6,081 nucleotides of DNA from assembly GCA_900557355.1 (NCBI GenBank), contig USSR01000431.1, forward strand, positions 1 to 6,081. The letters run 5' to 3'. This stretch comes from an uncultured Bacteroides sp. (GTDB taxonomy: Bacteria > Bacteroidota > Bacteroidia > Bacteroidales > Bacteroidaceae). Position 1 is the stretch's first letter; each line of letters begins with the position of its first letter. The position numbers and the translations under genes are program-made. Shown here one piece after another: positions 5,261-6,081 of the stretch. The notes under the pieces were generated by a model. It did no database searches and was not told where the DNA came from. It worked only from the letters and a program-made list of their open reading frames with translations.

Positions 5261-5752
5261 ATGATACAAATTCGCCCCAGCCAGCTTTCAGATTTAGACC
5301 GCCTGATGGAGATATTCAATCATGCCCGCAAATTTATGGCATCTGTAGGAAACGGAAACCAGTGGATCAATGGCTACCCACAACGCGAGTTGATTGCCAA
5401 AGAAATCACCGACGGACATTGCTATGCATGTGAAGATGAGCATGGAAAAATCGTCGGCACATTCTGTTTTGTTCCGAGTCCCGATCCCTTTTATGCCATT
5501 ATCGAAGACGGAGCCTGGTTGAATGATGATTCCTATTATGTGATTCACCGCATCGCCTCCGACGGAAGTTACAAAGGTATCGGCGATATCTGTTTAAACT
5601 GGTGCGCCAAGCAACATCCTAATTTACGTGCGGACACACATAAAGACAATATTATCATGCAAAATCTGCTCACAAGAAATGGCTTTATCCGCTGTGGAAT
5701 CGTGTATGTATCTAATGGTACAGCAAGAATCGCATATCAAAAGATAGTCTGA
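5261..5752 (+). CDS. GNAT family N-acetyltransferase
   Basis: A 163-residue single-domain protein with the GNAT layout. It starts with beta strand IQIRPSQLSDLDRL, where the acidic-helix start (DLDRLMEIFNHAR) is typical. The central strand YYVIHRIA (92-99) leads into the acetyl-CoA pyrophosphate loop SYKGIG (103-108) and a helix to about residue 117. Next come ADTHKDN (124-130), NLLTRNGF (135-142) and a final strand pair, the usual GNAT C-terminal half with Asn130 and the NGF turn. The loop keeps both glycines of (Q/R)xxGxG/A but has Ser103 where Gln or Arg is usual. Family members transfer acetyl from acetyl-CoA to amines; the substrate is unknown. The start is supported by the immediate onset of the fold. 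It is followed after 71 bp by nudC on the same strand with no clear promoter between, so co-transcription is possible. Confidence 0.88.
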   Translation: MIQIRPSQLSDLDRLMEIFNHARKFMASVGNGNQWINGYPQRELIAKEITDGHCYACEDEHGKIVGTFCFVPSPDPFYAIIEDGAWLNDDSYYVIHRIASDGSYKGIGDICLNWCAKQHPNLRADTHKDNIIMQNLLTRNGFIRCGIVYVSNGTARIAYQKIV

Positions 5753-5823
5753 ACAATAATTGCTTTCACATAAATCTGTTATACACAGAATAAATAATCA
5801 AAAAACAGAAAAATCATAGAATA

Positions 5824-6081
5824 ATGGAAGATACGGAGAAACAAGAACCTACGCAGTGGTTCGTCTTTTTTAAAGACCAACTGCTGCTGAAAAAGGAAAA
5901 AACAGAAAAAGGAGAAATAAAATACAGAGTACCTTACGGTACAGAACTACCGTTGAATCCCGGTACAGGTAGTACGATTCACGAAGTATTTCTACCTACG
6001 GATGAAATGGTACGCACATTCGCCATCGAACAACTCGTTGTGGAAACGGAAGAATGGGTTATGGTCAATCTCCGGGGCTCT
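5824..6081 (+). CDS. nudC: NAD(+) diphosphatase (NudC-type), N-terminal part
   Basis: The first 86 codons of a gene cut by the right edge, translated by hand from the ATG at 5824. After a short acidic start, residues 12-24 (WFVFFKDQLLLKK), the strand KYRVPYGTELPL (38-49) and the segment from IHEVFLPTDE to MVNLRG (61-85) resemble the N-terminal domain of bacterial NADH pyrophosphatases. These hydrolyse NAD(H) to NMN(H) and AMP and remove NAD caps from RNA 5' ends. The zinc ribbon and the catalytic Nudix box that would settle the call lie beyond the window, so the identity rests on the N-terminal domain alone. The leader is A-rich with no Shine-Dalgarno sequence. No convincing promoter is seen in the 71-bp gap after the acetyltransferase gene, suggesting possible co-transcription with it. 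Confidence 0.7.
   Translation, partial: MEDTEKQEPTQWFVFFKDQLLLKKEKTEKGEIKYRVPYGTELPLNPGTGSTIHEVFLPTDEMVRTFAIEQLVVETEEWVMVNLRGS

Overview
The window looks like a Bacteroides-group (Bacteroidales) chromosome segment. Three promoters match or come close to the Bacteroides consensus (a TTTG-like -33 box, 19-21 bp, then TAnnTTTG), and two more sites have a -7 match only. Most starts lack a Shine-Dalgarno sequence and follow A/T-rich leaders. The proteins (hybrid GAF/PAS histidine kinase, NudC-type NAD(+) diphosphatase, GH73 glucosaminidase) are of types common in that group. I see no mobile element, tRNA, rRNA or CRISPR; this is ordinary chromosomal housekeeping and regulatory content with one striking regulatory leader.

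Layout: (1) 1-301, minus strand, the N-terminal third or so of a secreted glucosaminidase, running off the left edge. (2) 302-399, a compact divergent promoter region in which the two predicted -33 boxes form the arms of an inverted repeat. (3) 400-879, cytidine deaminase (cdd), plus strand. (4) 890-3028, minus strand, a soluble hybrid sensor histidine kinase (coiled coil, GAF, Cys-containing PAS, HisKA, HATPase, receiver), convergent with cdd with only 10 bp between stop codons. (5) 3029-3493, a 465-bp divergent intergenic region holding a 21-bp tandem repeat upstream of the kinase, a promoter with an operator-like dyad, and a leader of about 220 nt. (6) 3494-5089, an ABC-F ATPase. (7) 5090-5260, A-rich spacer with GTGATAAA-type repeats. 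(8) 5261-5752, a GNAT acetyltransferase. (9) 5824-6081, the start of a NudC-type NAD(+) diphosphatase, cut by the right edge.

The most interesting element is the ABC-F leader. It has a predicted promoter, a five-codon leader ORF (MRISK) about 20 nt into the transcript, and then three segments that can form two mutually exclusive structures. Segment 1 (3314-3322) is perfectly complementary over 9 bp to the 3' half of segment 2 (3402-3410). Segment 2 (3395-3406) is also perfectly complementary over 12 bp to segment 3 (3478-3489), which ends 4 nt before the ABC-F start codon. The leader stop codon directly abuts segment 1. This is the architecture of a translational attenuator that senses ribosome behaviour, as known for antibiotic-inducible resistance genes, and it sits in front of a gene family that includes ribosome-protection proteins. 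The simplest reading is that the ABC-F level is set by how ribosomes move on the MRISK leader. Whether drugs are the signal, and the direction of the response, are inferences.

The remaining genes (nucleoside salvage, cell-wall hydrolysis, NAD(H) turnover, acetyl transfer) have no obvious shared pathway. The kinase has no adjacent DNA-binding response regulator.
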